From assembly GCF_001428105.1 (NCBI RefSeq), contig NZ_LMSJ01000034.1, positions 68,832 to 132,831 on the forward strand: 64,000 nt of DNA, given 5' to 3'. This DNA comes from Paenibacillus sp. Soil766. GTDB taxonomy: Bacteria; Bacillota; Bacilli; Paenibacillales; NBRC-103111. A program made the translations under genes and the position numbers. How positions within the stretch are numbered: position 1 is the first letter of the stretch; each line of letters opens with the position of its first letter. The notes under the pieces are model-generated. The model was not told the origin of the DNA, searched no databases, and saw only the letters and a program-made list of their open reading frames with translations. Shown piece by piece: positions 1 through 8,825 of this stretch.

Positions 1-707
1 GCACAGCGATCGTGAATGTGATTCCGATTGCGAAGGAAGATCGTATCGTGAATGTGATCCCAGTAAAAGGATTCGACGATCCGACGAAGTCACTCGTATT
101 CGTGACTCGCAAAGGTCAAGTCAAACGTACTGAACTGAAAGAGTACATGACGAACCGCTCCAATGCGATCGTAGCGTGTAAGCTTGGCGAACAGGATGAA
201 GTGCTGCATGTTCATATGAGTGACAATACGAAGGAAATTCTTCTCGTCACGAAGCAAGGCATGAGCATTCGATTCCGTGAGGAAGAAGTAAACCCGATGG
301 GCCGCGCGGCCGCAGGTGTTCGCGGCATCCAGCTCAAGGAAGACGATGAAGTCGTGTCTGCTGAGTGGATCTATGGGGATGAAGGGGAAGTACTGGTGAT
401 CTCGGACCTCGGGTATGCGAAGCGATCTCTCGTTGTAGATTATCCAATTCAAGGTCGCGGCGGGAAGGGGATTATTACCTTCGAGTTCAAGGAAGGTAAG
501 CGTGTCAGACCTAACGGTTCAGCCTTAATCCGGACATTTATTGTGAAAATGGATTATTTAATTACTGCTGTAATGAGCAATGGTGAGAAACTGCGATTCT
601 CAACGGAAACAGCACCGTTAGAAGATCGCAAAGCCCAAGGCAAATTACTGATTCCGGTGACGAAAACAGAATCGATTGTTGAGATTTTGCGCTTTCCTCA
701 ATCGTAA
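1..707 (+). CDS. parC: DNA topoisomerase IV subunit A, C-terminal part (partial)
   Basis: The reading frame is open from the window edge (first full codon at base 3) and stops at 705-707, so only about the last 234 residues of the protein are present. It corresponds to the beta-pinwheel C-terminal domain of type IIA topoisomerase A subunits, which wraps DNA next to the breakage-reunion core. Repeated blade motifs such as VFVTRKGQVKRT, LLVTKQGMSIRF and RAAAGVRGIQL are visible. The RAAAGV blade and overall spacing resemble Gram-positive ParC. A QGRGGKG stretch resembles a degenerate GyrA box but sits late in the domain, unlike the position expected in GyrA. ParC is therefore preferred over GyrA; the missing N-terminal part would settle it. 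The stop overlaps the end of a convergent small gene by 10 bases. Confidence 0.75.
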   Translation, partial: TAIVNVIPIAKEDRIVNVIPVKGFDDPTKSLVFVTRKGQVKRTELKEYMTNRSNAIVACKLGEQDEVLHVHMSDNTKEILLVTKQGMSIRFREEEVNPMGRAAAGVRGIQLKEDDEVVSAEWIYGDEGEVLVISDLGYAKRSLVVDYPIQGRGGKGIITFEFKEGKRVRPNGSALIRTFIVKMDYLITAVMSNGEKLRFSTETAPLEDRKAQGKLLIPVTKTESIVEILRFPQS

Positions 708-865
708 CTAATCGTTGGAGGATCCAGTCTTTCAATTAATGCAAAAGCTAACTCTAATAAGACCCACAGAGGCATCGGTTCATCTAATCGATCCAGCCAT
801 TGTGGGTCTTTTAGCATGCCGGTTTCCAGCGCTTTTTTGCCAAGCTCCACTTTCCAAGCTTCCAA
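698..865 (-). CDS. Small hypothetical protein, 55 residues
   Basis: A short open frame on the minus strand starts at TTG (863-865), preceded by AAGGAG with 8 bases of spacing, and ends at TGA (698-700). The product begins MEAWKVELGKKALETG and is acidic-amphipathic, with a hydrophobic helix-like stretch (PLWVLLELAFALIERL). An in-frame GTG three codons upstream overlaps the ribosome binding site, so TTG is preferred. The end overlaps the last 10 bases of parC on the opposite strand. Good ribosome binding site placement and protein-like composition support a real gene, but I do not recognise the family and propose no function. Confidence 0.6.
   Translation of the reverse strand: MEAWKVELGKKALETGMLKDPQWLDRLDEPMPLWVLLELAFALIERLDPPTISYD
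759..810 (+). terminator. Long-loop hairpin downstream of parC
   Basis: AAGACCCACA (759-768) and TGTGGGTCTT (801-810) form a perfect 10-bp stem around a 32-base loop, followed by TTTTA-like sequence on the plus strand. It is a weak candidate terminator for parC and lies inside the small convergent gene, so the complementarity may also be chance coding sequence. Confidence 0.35.
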
Positions 866-1128
866 TCTAATCACTCCTTGAAAGTAAGTTAACAGCCTTG
901 CAGGTCAAGTTTCTCCGAAAGTAAAGGGACTCGTTGTTATTACAAGGATGCATGACACCTTAGATTAGTGTATGTAAGTAATGGGCAACTTGTTAAAAGA
1001 AGTCGATTCGCTTGTCATTCCGCGCAAGACCAGACAAACTTTGTGAAGGCTCGACAACAGGTATCAGCAAACCTCAGCAAGTCTATGAAACTCGCAATTT
1101 TTGTAAGAAAATATTAATGGCATTAATC
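866..1128. other. Intergenic region between divergent genes
   Basis: This is the non-coding stretch between the 55-residue gene on the minus strand and the MarR gene on the plus strand. Apart from the palindrome at 1113-1127 (listed separately) I see no RNA gene, riboswitch or open frame with a ribosome binding site in it. Confidence 0.5.
1113..1127. promoter_or_regulatory. Palindrome, possible MarR operator
   Basis: ATTAATGGCATTAAT is a perfect 7-1-7 inverted repeat immediately upstream of the -35 region of the MarR-family gene. MarR dimers bind palindromes of about this size and often autoregulate, so this is a plausible autoregulatory operator. AT-richness makes chance occurrence possible. 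Confidence 0.45.
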
Positions 1129-1157
1129 TTTCAAGTAGAGAAAAGGCATGCTATACT
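1129..1157 (+). promoter_or_regulatory. Putative sigma-A promoter of the MarR gene
   Basis: TTTCAA (1129-1134) and TATACT (1152-1157) are separated by 17 bases, which fits a vegetative promoter with a weak -35. The -10 ends about 30 bases before the start codon. Confidence 0.5.
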
Positions 1158-1185
1158 TGCTGTAAATAGGTGAAATGGAAGCGAG

Positions 1186-1599
1186 TTGATGAGGATGTAT
1201 TCCGATGAATTCGGAAAGTTATGGCTCAAATTATCGAAGGAATTGAAAGGTCATATGGAGGAAGGTTTAGCCCCTACGATTACAGAAGGACAGCTGAATG
1301 TACTTGAATTACTCCTAGTCCATGAACGTATGAAGCCTTCGGATTTGATCGAGTACTTATCTACGACACCTGCTGCCGTCACAACCTTATTAGACCGGAT
1401 GGAAAAAGCGGAGTTGATTACTCGCGTACGAGACGAGAAGGATCGCCGAATAGTCTGGATTCACGTCACGGATAAAGGAAAAGCGGAATGCGAGAGAGGT
1501 CGTGGAATCCGTGAAGAACTGTTGGATTCGTACCTGAATCGCGTTTCCGCTCATAATCAGAAATTGCTTATTTATTTATTGGGCAAAGTTGCAAATTAA
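1186..1599 (+). CDS. MarR family transcriptional regulator
   Basis: A 137-residue protein with a MarR-type winged helix. The recognition region reads LSTTPAAVTTLLDRMEKAELITRVRDEKDRRIVWIHVTDKG (given here only as the family signature: helix-turn-helix followed by the DxRR wing), at about residues 60-105. Such proteins are dimeric DNA-binding repressors or activators that often respond to phenolic ligands or oxidants. The annotated start is TTG at 1186; ATG at 1189 or 1195 is equally possible because the GGAAG ribosome binding site at about 1177 is weak. A palindrome and promoter lie directly upstream, suggesting autoregulation. The gene is followed by the convergent pseudouridine synthase gene, so its own targets cannot be read from an operon partner. 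Confidence 0.85.
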   Translation: MMRMYSDEFGKLWLKLSKELKGHMEEGLAPTITEGQLNVLELLLVHERMKPSDLIEYLSTTPAAVTTLLDRMEKAELITRVRDEKDRRIVWIHVTDKGKAECERGRGIREELLDSYLNRVSAHNQKLLIYLLGKVAN

Positions 1600-1627
1600 A
1601 ATGGGTTAGTGCACGATTCCCTCATAA

Positions 1628-2332
1628 CTAGGGAATAGTGAATTCGTTCCAAGGCCGCTGCACCGGTGGCAGCGACCGGAAGTGCATCTGCTCTTTGAGC
1701 ACAGGATGCTCAAAGGCAAGTGCTGTGGCCCACAGCGCGAGCTGTTGGCCTGGTTTGTTGACAGCGCTGCCGTAGCGCTGGTCCCCGTACAGCGTGCAGC
1801 CAATGGCAGCCAGCTGCACGCGGATCTGATGCGGCCGCCCGGTGTGCAGCTTGATCTGGATCAAGCTGAGCCCGTCTTGGCTGCCGAGCAGCTTATAGTC
1901 CAGCACCGCCTCCTTGGCGTCGGGCTGGACTGCCTTGACCACGCTGACGGTATTCGTCCGCGTATCCTTCCACAGCCAGTGGCGCAGCGTAGCGGCCGGC
2001 TGGGAGGGTTTACCATGCACGACAGCGACGTACGTCTTGTCGAGCTGCCTTGTTCGAACCGCGTCCGAAAGTCGGGACGCGGCTTTTGACGTTTTGGCGA
2101 AGACCATCACGCCGCCAACGGGACGATCCAAGCGATGGACAAGCCCGAGGTAGACATTACCAGGCTTGTTGTACCGCTCCTTGATGTCCGCCTTCAAGGC
2201 GTTCAACAAGTCGAGATCACGAGACTCATCTTCCTGCGTAGGCATGTTGACAGGCTTCTCAACCACGAGAATGTGGTTGTCCTCGAAGAGTATCGGTATT
2301 TGCGATGCACCGTAATCATCCTTGAATGCCAC
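1628..2332 (-). CDS. RluA/RluD family pseudouridine synthase
   Basis: A 234-residue enzyme converting uridine to pseudouridine in rRNA or tRNA. The family motif LVHRLDRPVGGVMVFA is present with the catalytic aspartate at about residue 69, and LHTGRPHQIRVQLA near residue 163 is the second conserved block. There is no N-terminal S4 domain, so this is a short RluA-type enzyme. It begins 3 bases after the stop of the upstream methyltransferase gene, and the two probably form a small RNA-modification operon. The coding sequence is visibly GC-rich over about 1640-2090 compared with neighbours. The exact RNA target cannot be read from sequence. Confidence 0.88.
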   Translation of the reverse strand: MAFKDDYGASQIPILFEDNHILVVEKPVNMPTQEDESRDLDLLNALKADIKERYNKPGNVYLGLVHRLDRPVGGVMVFAKTSKAASRLSDAVRTRQLDKTYVAVVHGKPSQPAATLRHWLWKDTRTNTVSVVKAVQPDAKEAVLDYKLLGSQDGLSLIQIKLHTGRPHQIRVQLAAIGCTLYGDQRYGSAVNKPGQQLALWATALAFEHPVLKEQMHFRSLPPVQRPWNEFTIP

Positions 2333-2335
2333 CTC

Positions 2336-3202
2336 TTACGCCTCCCAGCGTCCCAGAATACCGCAAGGGAGCATAAGGCCGGAGTGGGTGATCGGCAGGC
2401 CGATTTCACCACTGGAAATCGTTCCGCCATGCTTGTCTTTCATCGCCATGGTCAGAATGTTCTGAAGAACAGTTGCCGAGATGCCAGTCGTATAGGAATT
2501 GATTAACAGGAACAACGGATTGTCCGTCAAAATAGATTGGCAAGTCTGGATGAAAGGGAAGAGGTCATCTTCCAATTTCCAGGTTTCACCGTTAGGTCCA
2601 CGTCCGTAGGAAGGTGGATCCATAATGATCGCATCGTATTTACTGCCGCGGCGCTGTTCTCTCTGTACGAATTTGAAAACATCATCCGTAATGAAACGAA
2701 CGGGTCTGGAGCCCATTCCGCTTAGATGCAAATTCTCCTTCGCCCATTGAACGACCCCTTTAGAAGCATCCACATGGCACACTTCCGCACCAGCATGCGC
2801 ACAGGCAAGAGTTGCCCCGCCAGTGTAAGCGAAGAGGTTAAGCACTTTAATAGGGCGTCCAGCACCCTTAATCTTGTCCATCATCCATTTCCAATTGACC
2901 GCTTGCTCAGGAAAGAGACCCGTATGTTTAAAGCTAGTTGGCTTAATATAAAAGGTCAGCTTCTGATCATACGTAATTGTCCAACGCTCTGGGAGCTCTG
3001 CATGCTGCTGCCACTGGCCGCCGCCGCTGGAGCTGCGATGGTAATGCGCATCAGCTTGGCGCCAAGCTGGCGTTTCTTTTTGTAGAGGCCAAATAATTTG
3101 CGGGTCGGGTCTGCGAAGCACAATCGTACCCCAGCGTTCAAGCTTTTCGCCGCCGCCAGTATCGAGTAGTTCATAATCGACCCAATCTTTTGCATAAAAC
3201 AT
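2336..3202 (-). CDS. Class I SAM-dependent methyltransferase (RlmI/RlmK-like)
   Basis: About 288 residues. The SAM-binding motif LNLFAYTGGATLA (about residues 121-133), an acidic VDASKG motif, and motif IV DPPSYGRG (about 195-202) are typical of rRNA methyltransferases related to RlmI and the RlmK half of RlmKL. The PUA domain of RlmI is absent; the N-terminal 100 residues carry a family-specific FKHTGLFPEQ segment. The start is taken as the ATG at 3202 because AAGG lies 8-10 bases before it, whereas the ATG at 3214 directly abuts that ribosome binding site. It is the first gene of an operon with the pseudouridine synthase. The modified nucleotide is not known. Confidence 0.8.
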   Translation of the reverse strand: MFYAKDWVDYELLDTGGGEKLERWGTIVLRRPDPQIIWPLQKETPAWRQADAHYHRSSSGGGQWQQHAELPERWTITYDQKLTFYIKPTSFKHTGLFPEQAVNWKWMMDKIKGAGRPIKVLNLFAYTGGATLACAHAGAEVCHVDASKGVVQWAKENLHLSGMGSRPVRFITDDVFKFVQREQRRGSKYDAIIMDPPSYGRGPNGETWKLEDDLFPFIQTCQSILTDNPLFLLINSYTTGISATVLQNILTMAMKDKHGGTISSGEIGLPITHSGLMLPCGILGRWEA

Positions 3203-3256
3203 GTTGTAATCCATCCTTCAACTTGATTTCTCGACTAAACTCTCATTGTACACCAT

Positions 3257-4378
3257 TTATTGACCTAAATCGATCTTTTCAATCAAACCAGGCAGTTCTT
3301 TCTCGGCAAATTGTTGATATTGTGCTTGCTCAAGAGAAGCACGTAGTGCATCTTTCACCGCAGCAAGGGGTTTAACAGAGCGAGAATCAACTTTAATCAC
3401 ATGGTAGCCAAATTCGGTTTCAACAGGATCGCCAATCGTTCCAACCGTTTGTGAGATCGCTGCGTTTTTGAAGCCTTCAACCCATTGGCTCACATCGGCA
3501 TCAGCGTAAAGACCGCCAGCATCCTTTGAACCTGGATCATCAGAGTATTGCTTAGCAAGCGCTGCGAAGTCTCCGCCATTTTTGAGCTTTTGTTGTACAT
3601 CCTTGGCAAGAGTAAGAGCTTCTGCTTTCGTTCGAATATTTTTACCATCTTGGTCTGTAAGTCCGATCAAAATATGACGTACGGAAGCGATAGTATACGC
3701 ATCTTTATTCGCAGCTAGTGTTGCATCGTACTGTGCTTTTAATTGCGCGTCTGTAATACTAGATTTGACGAAGTTATTCGCAGTCATACTGCCAACAAGA
3801 TAATATTGAATGTCACTTTCAGTGGCATTCGCCGTTTGCAGGTCAGCTTTAAATTTATCCTCACCAAATTGTTGCTTCCACACAGCTAATTGTGCAGCAG
3901 CGCTTGTCTTCGCAGCAGCTTGATCAGCTTCTGAGGCACGGCTATATAGAATTCGATTGGTCACTAATTCCTTAAGAATACTTGTTTGGTAGTCCACATT
4001 ATCTTTGGAGGAAGCATGTGCACTATTGAACAAAGCTTTGAGGTTAAAGAACGCATCGAACTCTCCCTTTGTCACAGTACCACCTTTATAGTTTGCAACT
4101 ACTTGATTCGGATTACTTCCGACCCAGATTGTACTTGTCTCGTCATCCCACGTGACTTTCTTGCCAAGAGAGTCGCTCATAAAACGCAGAGGTACATAGG
4201 TATCACCTTCATAAATGAACCCTTTGCCGCCCGTTGGCGTTTTTTCTACGCCGTCAAACATATACGTCAGATTACGGAAAGCTACTTCGATTTGTGTGCC
4301 AGCTGCAAAAGCTACAGTTCCACTTAATACAGAACCAATGGTTAATCCTACGATAAGTCCTTTTACTTTGTCTTTCAT
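3257..4378 (-). CDS. Exported PrsA-like parvulin foldase with N-terminal stalk domain
   Basis: About 373 residues. The N-terminus (MKDKVKGLIVG, then a hydrophobic run and AFAAGT) is a signal peptide. A copper-amine-oxidase-N-like stalk domain follows at about residues 28-92, recognisable by GDTYVPLRFMSDSLGKKVTWDDETSTIWV. A SurA/PrsA-like helical region and a parvulin domain follow, the latter marked by SVRHILIG, KNGGDFAALAKQYSDDPGS, AGGLYADADV and EFGYHVIKV. It should catalyse peptidyl-prolyl isomerisation outside the cytoplasmic membrane and help exported proteins fold. There is no lipobox, unlike classical PrsA, so attachment may be through the stalk domain. The ATG at 4378 has AAAGGTGG upstream; a longer frame from 4414 lacks support. 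Confidence 0.85.
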   Translation of the reverse strand: MKDKVKGLIVGLTIGSVLSGTVAFAAGTQIEVAFRNLTYMFDGVEKTPTGGKGFIYEGDTYVPLRFMSDSLGKKVTWDDETSTIWVGSNPNQVVANYKGGTVTKGEFDAFFNLKALFNSAHASSKDNVDYQTSILKELVTNRILYSRASEADQAAAKTSAAAQLAVWKQQFGEDKFKADLQTANATESDIQYYLVGSMTANNFVKSSITDAQLKAQYDATLAANKDAYTIASVRHILIGLTDQDGKNIRTKAEALTLAKDVQQKLKNGGDFAALAKQYSDDPGSKDAGGLYADADVSQWVEGFKNAAISQTVGTIGDPVETEFGYHVIKVDSRSVKPLAAVKDALRASLEQAQYQQFAEKELPGLIEKIDLGQ

Positions 4379-4559
4379 TATGGGTGATCCACCTTTCGTA
4401 TCTTGTCCTACCAATAATTCACCAAAGGTTGAGATATTTCCTTTTTTTTATTCACATCGAATTGAAGGAATTCATTACCTGTTTGTTGTATTTGTAGAGA
4501 TAGAGACGTTTTGCAACTAGCATCTTAGAGTAAGGACATGTTGAAATAGGGGGGATAAT

Positions 4560-6566
4560 GTGGGAGCAAATGTTGGTATACCCAGCTCCGAGGATTTGTT
4601 TCTGCTTCATGAAGGATCCCTGTTCCACAGTTATCGTATCTTAGGGGCACATGTTAGCAATGAAAAAGGGCATGAAGGTGTTCGATTCGCCGTATGGGCA
4701 CCTCATGCAAGAAACGTGTATGTACTTGGAGATTTCAATGATTGGCAATCCGGCGAGCATCACATGGAAAAGATCAGTTCGTTAGGCCTCTGGATGATTT
4801 TTATACCAGAAGCGCGTGAAGGTGACTATTACAAGTTCGAAATTCATAGTCAGACGGGGCAGATTATGTTAAAAGCTGACCCATACGCCTTCTATTCTGA
4901 GTTAAGGCCCGGTACGGCATCGCGGGTTGTTGATTTGGGTGGGTATGACTGGCAGGATCAAGCATGGCAGCAGCAGAAGAAAGATGTACCAGCGTATAAC
5001 AAGCCGCTTTCTATTTATGAGGTGCATCTAGGCACTTGGCGTAAAAAGGACCGCCTAAGCGAAGAAATGTATACGTACGAACAATTAACGAGTGAATTAG
5101 TGGACTATGCCGTTGACATGGGGTATACGCATATTGAAGTTATGCCACTAGCAGAGCATCCCTTTGATCGATCTTGGGGCTATCAGGCAACTGGATACTT
5201 TTCTGTAACAAGTCGCCACGGTGCTCCTAAAGATTTCATGAGATTCGTAGATCGCTGTCATCAAAAGGGAATTGGGGTCATTATGGACTGGGTCCCAGGC
5301 CATTTCTGCAAGGACAGTCACGGACTCCGACAGTTTGATGGCAAACCCTTGTATGAATATGAAGACCCTCGCAAAGCAGAGAAGTTGGAGTGGGGAACAC
5401 TCACCTTCGATTTCGGCAGGCCGGAGGTTCAGAGCTTTTTAATCTCGAATGCCTTATTTTGGATGGATATGTATCATATGGATGGGATTAGGGTGGATGC
5501 TGTTGCTTCGATGCTGCATCTTAATTTCGGCAGATGGGATGAGGCGCCAATCCGAAATCAACACGGTGGCGAGGAGAATTTGGAGGCAATCGCGTTCATT
5601 CGCAAGCTGAATCAAGTTGTATTCTCCTATTATCCAGACGCTCTGATGATGGCGGAAGACTCGACGGATTGGCCGCTTGTTACGGCTCCTGTGCACGAAG
5701 GTGGACTTGGTTTTAACTACAAGTGGAATATGGGCTGGATGAACGATATGTTGAAGTATATGAAGCTGGATCCTATCCACCGAAGGTATAACCACAAGTT
5801 GATTACCTTCTCGTTCATGTATGCCTGGAGCGAAAATTATGTACTTCCTTTGTCACATGATGAGGTCGTGCATGGTAAGCGTTCACTGCTGCATAAGATG
5901 CCAGGAGACTATTGGCAGAAATTTGCTAATCTGCGTGTTTTATATGGCTATATGTCAGGGCATCCGGGGAAAAAGCTACTCTTCATGGGAAGTGAATTTG
6001 GTCAATTCGACGAATGGAAGGATCTCGAAGAGCTGGATTGGTTTCTATTAGACGGATATGAGAATCATGTGCAGATGCATCATTACGTGAAGTCACTCAA
6101 TCAGTTTTATTTGAAGGAACCAGCCCTTTGGCAGCTGGATCATGATCCAGAAGGCTTTGCATGGATTAATCCCCATGACGAGAGCCAAAGTGTTGTTACT
6201 TATATGCGAAAAGGGAAATCGCCGGAGGATGAACTTATTCTTGTGTGTAATTTCACACCCGTTGTTCATCCGGACTATCGGATCGGCGTTCCGAAATTAG
6301 GACTGTACGAGGTTGTTTTTAATAGCGACGCTGCAGAGTTTGGCGGTTCAGGTCAAGGCAATACACTGCCAATCACAAGTAAAGCTATTTCCATGCATGG
6401 TAGGCCCTACAGTTTATCGCTATGTATTCCGCCGCTTGCGGCTGTCTATATCAAGTGTGTGAGTGAATTCCAATCAGAGATTGATGAAGGTGAAGGGGGA
6501 AATCAAATATGCGCAGTAAAGAATGTGTTGCTATGCTCCTCGCTGGAGGAGAAGGGCGAAGATTAG
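4560..6566 (+). CDS. glgB: 1,4-alpha-glucan branching enzyme
   Basis: A 668-residue GH13 enzyme that introduces alpha-1,6 branches into glycogen. It has an N-terminal CBM48 domain ([23 protein letters not shown], family signature), a catalytic barrel with nucleophile Asp at about 313 ([11 protein letters not shown]), acid Glu at about 366 (MMAEDST) and [15 protein letters not shown], and a C-terminal beta domain. The start is GTG at 4560 with an AGGGGGG ribosome binding site 5 bases upstream; the ATG two bases earlier is in another frame. It is the first gene of glgBCDA. Its 3' end runs 58 bases into glgC in a different frame, giving an unusual C-terminal tail beyond the normal end near VYIK. 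Confidence 0.97.
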   Translation: MGANVGIPSSEDLFLLHEGSLFHSYRILGAHVSNEKGHEGVRFAVWAPHARNVYVLGDFNDWQSGEHHMEKISSLGLWMIFIPEAREGDYYKFEIHSQTGQIMLKADPYAFYSELRPGTASRVVDLGGYDWQDQAWQQQKKDVPAYNKPLSIYEVHLGTWRKKDRLSEEMYTYEQLTSELVDYAVDMGYTHIEVMPLAEHPFDRSWGYQATGYFSVTSRHGAPKDFMRFVDRCHQKGIGVIMDWVPGHFCKDSHGLRQFDGKPLYEYEDPRKAEKLEWGTLTFDFGRPEVQSFLISNALFWMDMYHMDGIRVDAVASMLHLNFGRWDEAPIRNQHGGEENLEAIAFIRKLNQVVFSYYPDALMMAEDSTDWPLVTAPVHEGGLGFNYKWNMGWMNDMLKYMKLDPIHRRYNHKLITFSFMYAWSENYVLPLSHDEVVHGKRSLLHKMPGDYWQKFANLRVLYGYMSGHPGKKLLFMGSEFGQFDEWKDLEELDWFLLDGYENHVQMHHYVKSLNQFYLKEPALWQLDHDPEGFAWINPHDESQSVVTYMRKGKSPEDELILVCNFTPVVHPDYRIGVPKLGLYEVVFNSDAAEFGGSGQGNTLPITSKAISMHGRPYSLSLCIPPLAAVYIKCVSEFQSEIDEGEGGNQICAVKNVLLCSSLEEKGED

Positions 6567-7657
6567 GCGTACTGACGAACAATTTAGCTAAGCCAGCTGT
6601 ACATTTTGGCGGCAAATATCGCATTATTGATTTTACACTCAGCAATTGTACGAATTCTGGGATTGATACCGTTGGTGTTCTCACACAATATCAGCCTCTC
6701 GTTCTTAATTCGTATATTGGCATTGGAAGCTCTTGGGATCTTGACCGCAAGTATGGCGGTGTAACCGTACTGCCACCGTTCATGGAGCAAAAAGGCGGAG
6801 ATTGGTACAAAGGTACTGCCAACGCGATTTATCGCAACATCGGCTTTATCGAGCAATATGATCCCGAATACGTCTTGGTCATCTCGGGTGACCATATTTA
6901 TAAAATGGATTACGATCTCATGCTTAACTATCACAAAGAGAAAAATGCGGACGCAACGATCGCCGTTATCGAAGTGAAATGGGAAGAAACAAGCCGCTTC
7001 GGCATCATGAGCGTAAATGAGAAGCAAGAGATTACGGAATTTGCTGAAAAGCCGAAGGAAGCAAACTCCAACTTGGCTTCTATGGGGATTTACATTTTTA
7101 ACTGGAAAGCTTTGAAATCGTATTTGCTTGAAGATGAGGCAAATCCGGAGTCCAGTAAGGATTTTGGGAAAGATATCATTCCGATGATGCTGAAGGATGA
7201 AGCGAGAATGTTTGCTTATCCGTTCCAAGGCTATTGGAAAGACGTCGGAACCATTGATAGCTTATGGGAAGCCAATATGGATCTTTTAGATGACAATAAT
7301 GAACTTAACTTAAATGATAAAGACTGGCGCGTATATTCACAGAATCCGTACCAACCTGCTCAATATGTAGCGCCTACGGCTAATATTAAAAGTTCTTTGG
7401 TTAATGAGGGCTGTGCGATTTTTGGAGATGTCGATCATTCTGTTCTCTTTTTCGGAGTTCAAGTGGGTGAAGGCAGCCATATTAAGGATTCCGTCATAAT
7501 GCCGAATGCCAAAATTGGTAATAATGTAACAATTATCAAAGCCATTATTGGTGAGAATACGGTTGTTGAAGATGGAGCAGTTGTCGATGGTAAAGGTGAA
7601 ATTGTGCTTATTGGCGGTAACGAACTGGTAACAGGCTACGCTAATCAGAAGGGATGA
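6509..7657 (+). CDS. glgC: Glucose-1-phosphate adenylyltransferase, catalytic subunit
   Basis: A 382-residue ADP-glucose pyrophosphorylase making the glucosyl donor for glycogen from ATP and glucose-1-phosphate. The N-terminal motif [15 protein letters not shown] binds nucleotide, and [23 protein letters not shown] and FAEKP are the substrate motifs. A left-handed beta-helix forms the C-terminal third ([18 protein letters not shown]). The ATG at 6509 follows AAGGGGGAAATCAAAT. It starts inside the 3' end of glgB, which suggests translational coupling, and is followed after 6 bases by glgD. Confidence 0.97.
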   Translation: MRSKECVAMLLAGGEGRRLGVLTNNLAKPAVHFGGKYRIIDFTLSNCTNSGIDTVGVLTQYQPLVLNSYIGIGSSWDLDRKYGGVTVLPPFMEQKGGDWYKGTANAIYRNIGFIEQYDPEYVLVISGDHIYKMDYDLMLNYHKEKNADATIAVIEVKWEETSRFGIMSVNEKQEITEFAEKPKEANSNLASMGIYIFNWKALKSYLLEDEANPESSKDFGKDIIPMMLKDEARMFAYPFQGYWKDVGTIDSLWEANMDLLDDNNELNLNDKDWRVYSQNPYQPAQYVAPTANIKSSLVNEGCAIFGDVDHSVLFFGVQVGEGSHIKDSVIMPNAKIGNNVTIIKAIIGENTVVEDGAVVDGKGEIVLIGGNELVTGYANQKG

Positions 7658-7663
7658 TGTCAG

Positions 7664-8773
7664 ATGAAACACGTGATGGGAGTCATTAATTTAGTCAATG
7701 AACCGGATGATTTGGAGGAACTGACTTACTTCCGCTGCCCGGCATCTGTGCCTTTCGGTGGTCGTTATCGGTTAATCGATTTTGCACTTTCCAATATGGT
7801 GAATTCCGGGATTGATAATGTGGCTGTTTTCACACAGCACAAATATCGTTCGCTCATGGATCATCTGGGATCTGGTAAAGAATGGGATTTGGATCGTAAG
7901 CGTGGCGGACTTTTCGTCCTACCTTCCGTACTGGATGAACCAACGGGGATATCGCGTGGGGATTTATATCAATTCTATAGCCATCGTGACTATTTCTATC
8001 GCGGTAAAGAAGAGTTCGTTATTATTTCTCGTAGTCACATGGTGTGCAATCTAGATCTACGCGATGCGGTACGATATCACGAAGATATGCAAGCGGATAT
8101 CACTGTCATTTATAAGCAAACCGATGAAGAGGTTCATGGGAAATTCCGCCGAATGGCTGTGAAAGACACAGGTCAAGTCACATTGATGGAAGATCATACT
8201 GGCCGCTTGCGTACGAACAATATCTCCATGGAAATGTATATCATGAGCAAGGCATTGCTCTTGGATATGGTGGAATCCTGTTTAGCGCAAGGCTATGATC
8301 ATTTGGTACGTGATGGCATTATGAAAAATATTGATAAGCTGAGTGTCTTTGGCTACAAGTTTGAAGGGCATTTGGGCATTGTGAATTCCATTCAAGGCTA
8401 CTACAAACACAGTATGCAGCTGCTGAATCCAGCGATTTGGCGTGAACTCTTCTTCCAGAAGAATCTTATTTATACGAAGGTTAAAGATGAACCGCCTGCG
8501 AAATATTTCGATTCCGCTGCAACCAAAAATGCGCTTATCGCAAACGGCTGCCAGATCGAAGGGAAAGTGGAGAACAGCATTCTGTTCCGTGGTGTGAAGA
8601 TTCGCAAGGGCGCCTACGTGAAAAACAGTATCATCCTGCAAAACTGCGAGATTGAGGAAAACGTGATTATTGAGAATGCGATTCTGGATAAGGACGTCTT
8701 CATTAGCCGCGGCCGCGTATTAACTGGCGACAATAAAGCACCATTCATTGCAGCGAAAACCAAAGTGATCTAA
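7664..8773 (+). CDS. glgD: Glucose-1-phosphate adenylyltransferase, GlgD-type subunit
   Basis: A 369-residue paralogue of GlgC. It retains the fold, for example FGGRYRLIDFALSNMVNSGIDNVAVF at the N-terminus (family signature) and a C-terminal beta-helix. It lacks the GGxGxRL nucleotide-binding loop: the N-terminus instead reads MGVINLVNEPDD. This is the usual pattern of GlgD, which in Firmicutes forms a hetero-oligomer with GlgC and raises its activity. The close spacing to glgC fits stoichiometric co-expression. Confidence 0.93.
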   Translation: MKHVMGVINLVNEPDDLEELTYFRCPASVPFGGRYRLIDFALSNMVNSGIDNVAVFTQHKYRSLMDHLGSGKEWDLDRKRGGLFVLPSVLDEPTGISRGDLYQFYSHRDYFYRGKEEFVIISRSHMVCNLDLRDAVRYHEDMQADITVIYKQTDEEVHGKFRRMAVKDTGQVTLMEDHTGRLRTNNISMEMYIMSKALLLDMVESCLAQGYDHLVRDGIMKNIDKLSVFGYKFEGHLGIVNSIQGYYKHSMQLLNPAIWRELFFQKNLIYTKVKDEPPAKYFDSAATKNALIANGCQIEGKVENSILFRGVKIRKGAYVKNSIILQNCEIEENVIIENAILDKDVFISRGRVLTGDNKAPFIAAKTKVI

Positions 8774-8825
8774 TCGCAAGTTCGTCAGTTAGATCAGGTT
8801 CTAGCAAAGTTGGAGGAGTGGCAAG

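Noticed and set aside
90-452. Minus-strand open frame of 120 codons
   Set aside because: It lies wholly within parC on the opposite strand, with no ribosome binding site and no recognisable motif.
1682-2506. Plus-strand frames opposite the pseudouridine synthase and methyltransferase genes
   Set aside because: They are antisense to two well-supported enzymes; the high GC content keeps antisense frames open.
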